Source: Limnohabitans sp.
GTDB lineage: Bacteria; Pseudomonadota; Gammaproteobacteria; Burkholderiales; Burkholderiaceae_C
NCBI RefSeq assembly: GCF_017848645.1
Contig: NZ_JAFEIF010000005.1
Span: 19,846-83,845 of the forward strand
DNA: 64,000 nucleotides
Reading direction: 5' to 3'
In this document: one piece after another, positions 62,401 to 64,000 of the stretch
How positions within the stretch are numbered: the stretch's first letter is position 1
Layout: each line of letters begins with the position of its first letter
The notes under the pieces: generated by a model
The model's input: the letters and a program-made list of their open reading frames with translations, nothing else
Told to the model about the DNA's origin: nothing
Database searches by the model: none
Program-made: the position numbers and the translations under genes

Positions 62401-64000
62401 TCAAGACAGGGCTTGTTCGCGGATGTGGTCCACATGCGCTTGCAGCGAACGTGCCGCCACGGGCCACAGGCGTGGCGGCACGTCGTCGTAGGCTTTTTCC
62501 ACCCACTCTTGCAAGCTGCCTTGGGGCAGGGCCTGCATGGCGGCGGCAATTTTGGCTTCGCGCTTCAAGCGGTGCGCCTTCAGGTGCGTGATGGCCTGGT
62601 GCGCAAAACCCAACACATGGCCGTGCGCGGGCAAGATGAATTCGATGTCCCCGGCTTCGCAGGCCGCAGCCAGTTTGTCCAGTGAATCCAGATAGTCGCC
62701 CATGTGGCCGTCGGGTGGGTCGATCACGGTGGTGCTGCCGTTGAGCACATGGTCACCCGAGAACAGCAGACCGTCTTCTTCGAGCACCAGACACAGGTGG
62801 TTGGCCGCGTGGCCGGGGGTGTGCACCACGCGCAGGGTGTGGGTGATTTCGCCGTCCACGCCAATGCCTTGCAAGACCAGTTTTTCACCGTCGGCCAGCT
62901 CGCGCTCGGGGGTGAAGCGGCTGTTGGCGCGGGCGGTGGGCTTGGAGGCCAGGCCCAGGATGGGCGGCTTGTGGGTGCACAGCGCCTGTAACGGGGCCGC
63001 GCCGGGGGAATGGTCCGGGTGTGAGTGGGTGCACACAATGGCTTTGATCTGCCCGCCTGCGGCACGCCAGATGCGTTGCAGGTGCGCGTCGTCGGCCGGG
63101 CCGGGGTCAATGGCGATGTAGCCCGTGTTCGGGTCGCCCACCAAATAACTGTTGGTGCCGGGGCCGGTCATCACGCCGGGGTTGGGGGCGGTCAGGCGCT
63201 GCACGTTTTGGAGCAGCGGCACGGCTTGGTCGGTTTTCCAGTCCAGGTGGTGGTGGATTTGCCCATCGGGCGTGACCAAGGCCAGCTCGCCAAACGGGGC
63301 TTCATGCTCCATGTAACGTGCTTCGTTGCCCGCCAGCCAGCCGGCACGGGGGCAGCTGGTCCAAAGCGGTTCATCGTTGACGGCGCAGGCTTGCAGCACC
63401 GCGTCGACGTTGGCAAAGGCTTTGAGGCGCTCCAGCGTGCGGATGGTCGGGTAGACCATGAAGAAATCGCCCGCTTCGTGGCGGCTCAGCGCGTCAGCCG
63501 GGCGCACCCAGACCGGCTCGAACTGCTCGGACTCGTCGGCCACCGGGGTTTGGCCTTCGGGCATGCGGGCCACCAAAAAAGGCACGTCAAAGCGCCGCGG
63601 CAGGTCGCGGTCGGTGATCCAGTGGGCCAGCACAAAGACCTGCTCAGCGGCCAGCGTCAGGCCTCGGGCCTGGCATTGGGCGGCAAAAGGGCCTTGTCGG
63701 TCGATGGCGGCGATGTCGTCGTGGTTGGCCCAGCGCCCGTCGGCATGGCGGGCGAACAAGACGCCCAGCTCTTCAAAGCTCTCGCGGATGGCCGCAATCG
63801 CTTGCGTCAGGTGCAGGTCGCTTTGCTTGGGGCGGCGTTGCGCCAGGCTGTGCGCCTGGGCATCGGCGGCGTCGATGCCGCCACCCGGGAACACATAGGC
63901 GCCGGGTGCAAAACTGGCCGTCATCGAGCGGCGGGTCATCAGCACTTCGATGCCTTGCGGCCCGTCGCGCAGCAGCAGCACGGTGGCGGCGGGGCGCAAG
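62401..64000 (-). CDS. Nudix-MBL fusion hydrolase, 5' end cut by window
   Basis: The frame is open to the window edge and lacks only the first residues; 533 codons are visible. The first part (to about residue 220) is a Nudix-type domain with FPGGGIDAAD and RESFEELGVLF instead of a full REUxEE box. The second part is an MBL domain with all ligands: CTHSHPDHSPGAA, HTPGHAANHLCL, FSGDHVLNGST and PAHGHVLG. LACTB2-like MBL domains are RNases. A one-protein fusion of both is common in Burkholderiales; the substrate is unknown. It ends 28 bp from the synthase homologue. Confidence 0.83.
   Translation of the reverse strand, partial: LRPAATVLLLRDGPQGIEVLMTRRSMTASFAPGAYVFPGGGIDAADAQAHSLAQRRPKQSDLHLTQAIAAIRESFEELGVLFARHADGRWANHDDIAAIDRQGPFAAQCQARGLTLAAEQVFVLAHWITDRDLPRRFDVPFLVARMPEGQTPVADESEQFEPVWVRPADALSRHEAGDFFMVYPTIRTLERLKAFANVDAVLQACAVNDEPLWTSCPRAGWLAGNEARYMEHEAPFGELALVTPDGQIHHHLDWKTDQAVPLLQNVQRLTAPNPGVMTGPGTNSYLVGDPNTGYIAIDPGPADDAHLQRIWRAAGGQIKAIVCTHSHPDHSPGAAPLQALCTHKPPILGLASKPTARANSRFTPERELADGEKLVLQGIGVDGEITHTLRVVHTPGHAANHLCLVLEEDGLLFSGDHVLNGSTTVIDPPDGHMGDYLDSLDKLAAACEAGDIEFILPAHGHVLGFAHQAITHLKAHRLKREAKIAAAMQALPQGSLQEWVEKAYDDVPPRLWPVAARSLQAHVDHIREQALS

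Overview
The window looks like chromosomal DNA of a Burkholderiales betaproteobacterium, most likely of the family Comamonadaceae. This is inferred from the GC-rich coding style, the lolB-ispE-tRNA-Gln-prs-rplY-pth gene order, the rubrerythrin/Fe-S/DUF3501 operon and the IPTL-CTERM/exosortase H genes. No 16S rRNA is present, so the genus is not shown. Coding is dense, operons often have 4-nt ATGA or GTGA overlaps, and many gene ends carry strong intrinsic terminators.

Core part (1-31,250). It opens with the end of rarA, then livHMGF (branched-chain amino acid ABC transporter without its binding protein). A Bug-type binding protein, a ferredoxin-fused reductase, an SDR protein, hslR, tRNA-Leu(CAA), cysM, a Nudix hydrolase, a TusA-like protein, galU and valS follow. 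valS carries a 47-residue in-frame insertion containing a near-perfect 84-bp palindrome. Next come a rubrerythrin operon behind a perfect FNR-type box, yciO, an EamA exporter, a PHP phosphoesterase and a ferredoxin. The block pth-rplY-prs-tRNA-Gln-ispE-lolB-TPR, then mutM-mutY, an MBL-fold protein with an altered metal motif, two lipoproteins and glmU complete this part.

Two accessory blocks flank the lrp-glmS pair. Block 1 (31,252-36,030) begins with decayed fragments: a broken Phd-like antitoxin and a broken copy of an internal part of glmU. It then holds a complete exosortase H cassette: a small IPTL-CTERM protein, XrtH, the XrtH-associated membrane protein and a 729-residue beta-propeller-like IPTL-CTERM protein. 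Block 2 (38,565-45,870) starts right after glmS. It is a minus-strand defence operon: HigB-like toxin, XRE/ImmA-IrrE antitoxin, a Mod-type methyltransferase, a Res-type helicase-nuclease, a protein of unknown family and a DUF1828/DUF1829-like protein. It ends at a decayed 3' remnant of a second glmS, which suggests insertion at the glmS 3' end. An ATPase with a DUF4143 region follows.

The right part (47,200-57,600) has a Ca/Na antiporter with a coupled SET-domain protein, then a regulatory cluster. That cluster contains four Crp/Fnr-type proteins (one with a degraded HTH), a Lon-type protease, two NarL-type regulators (one without receiver phosphorylation residues) and a small His-rich protein. 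The window closes with an FAD-dependent oxidoreductase, a CysK-like synthase, RNase P RNA, a cysteine-free IscR-like regulator, a pseudouridine synthase homologue lacking the catalytic Asp, and a Nudix-MBL fusion cut by the window edge.
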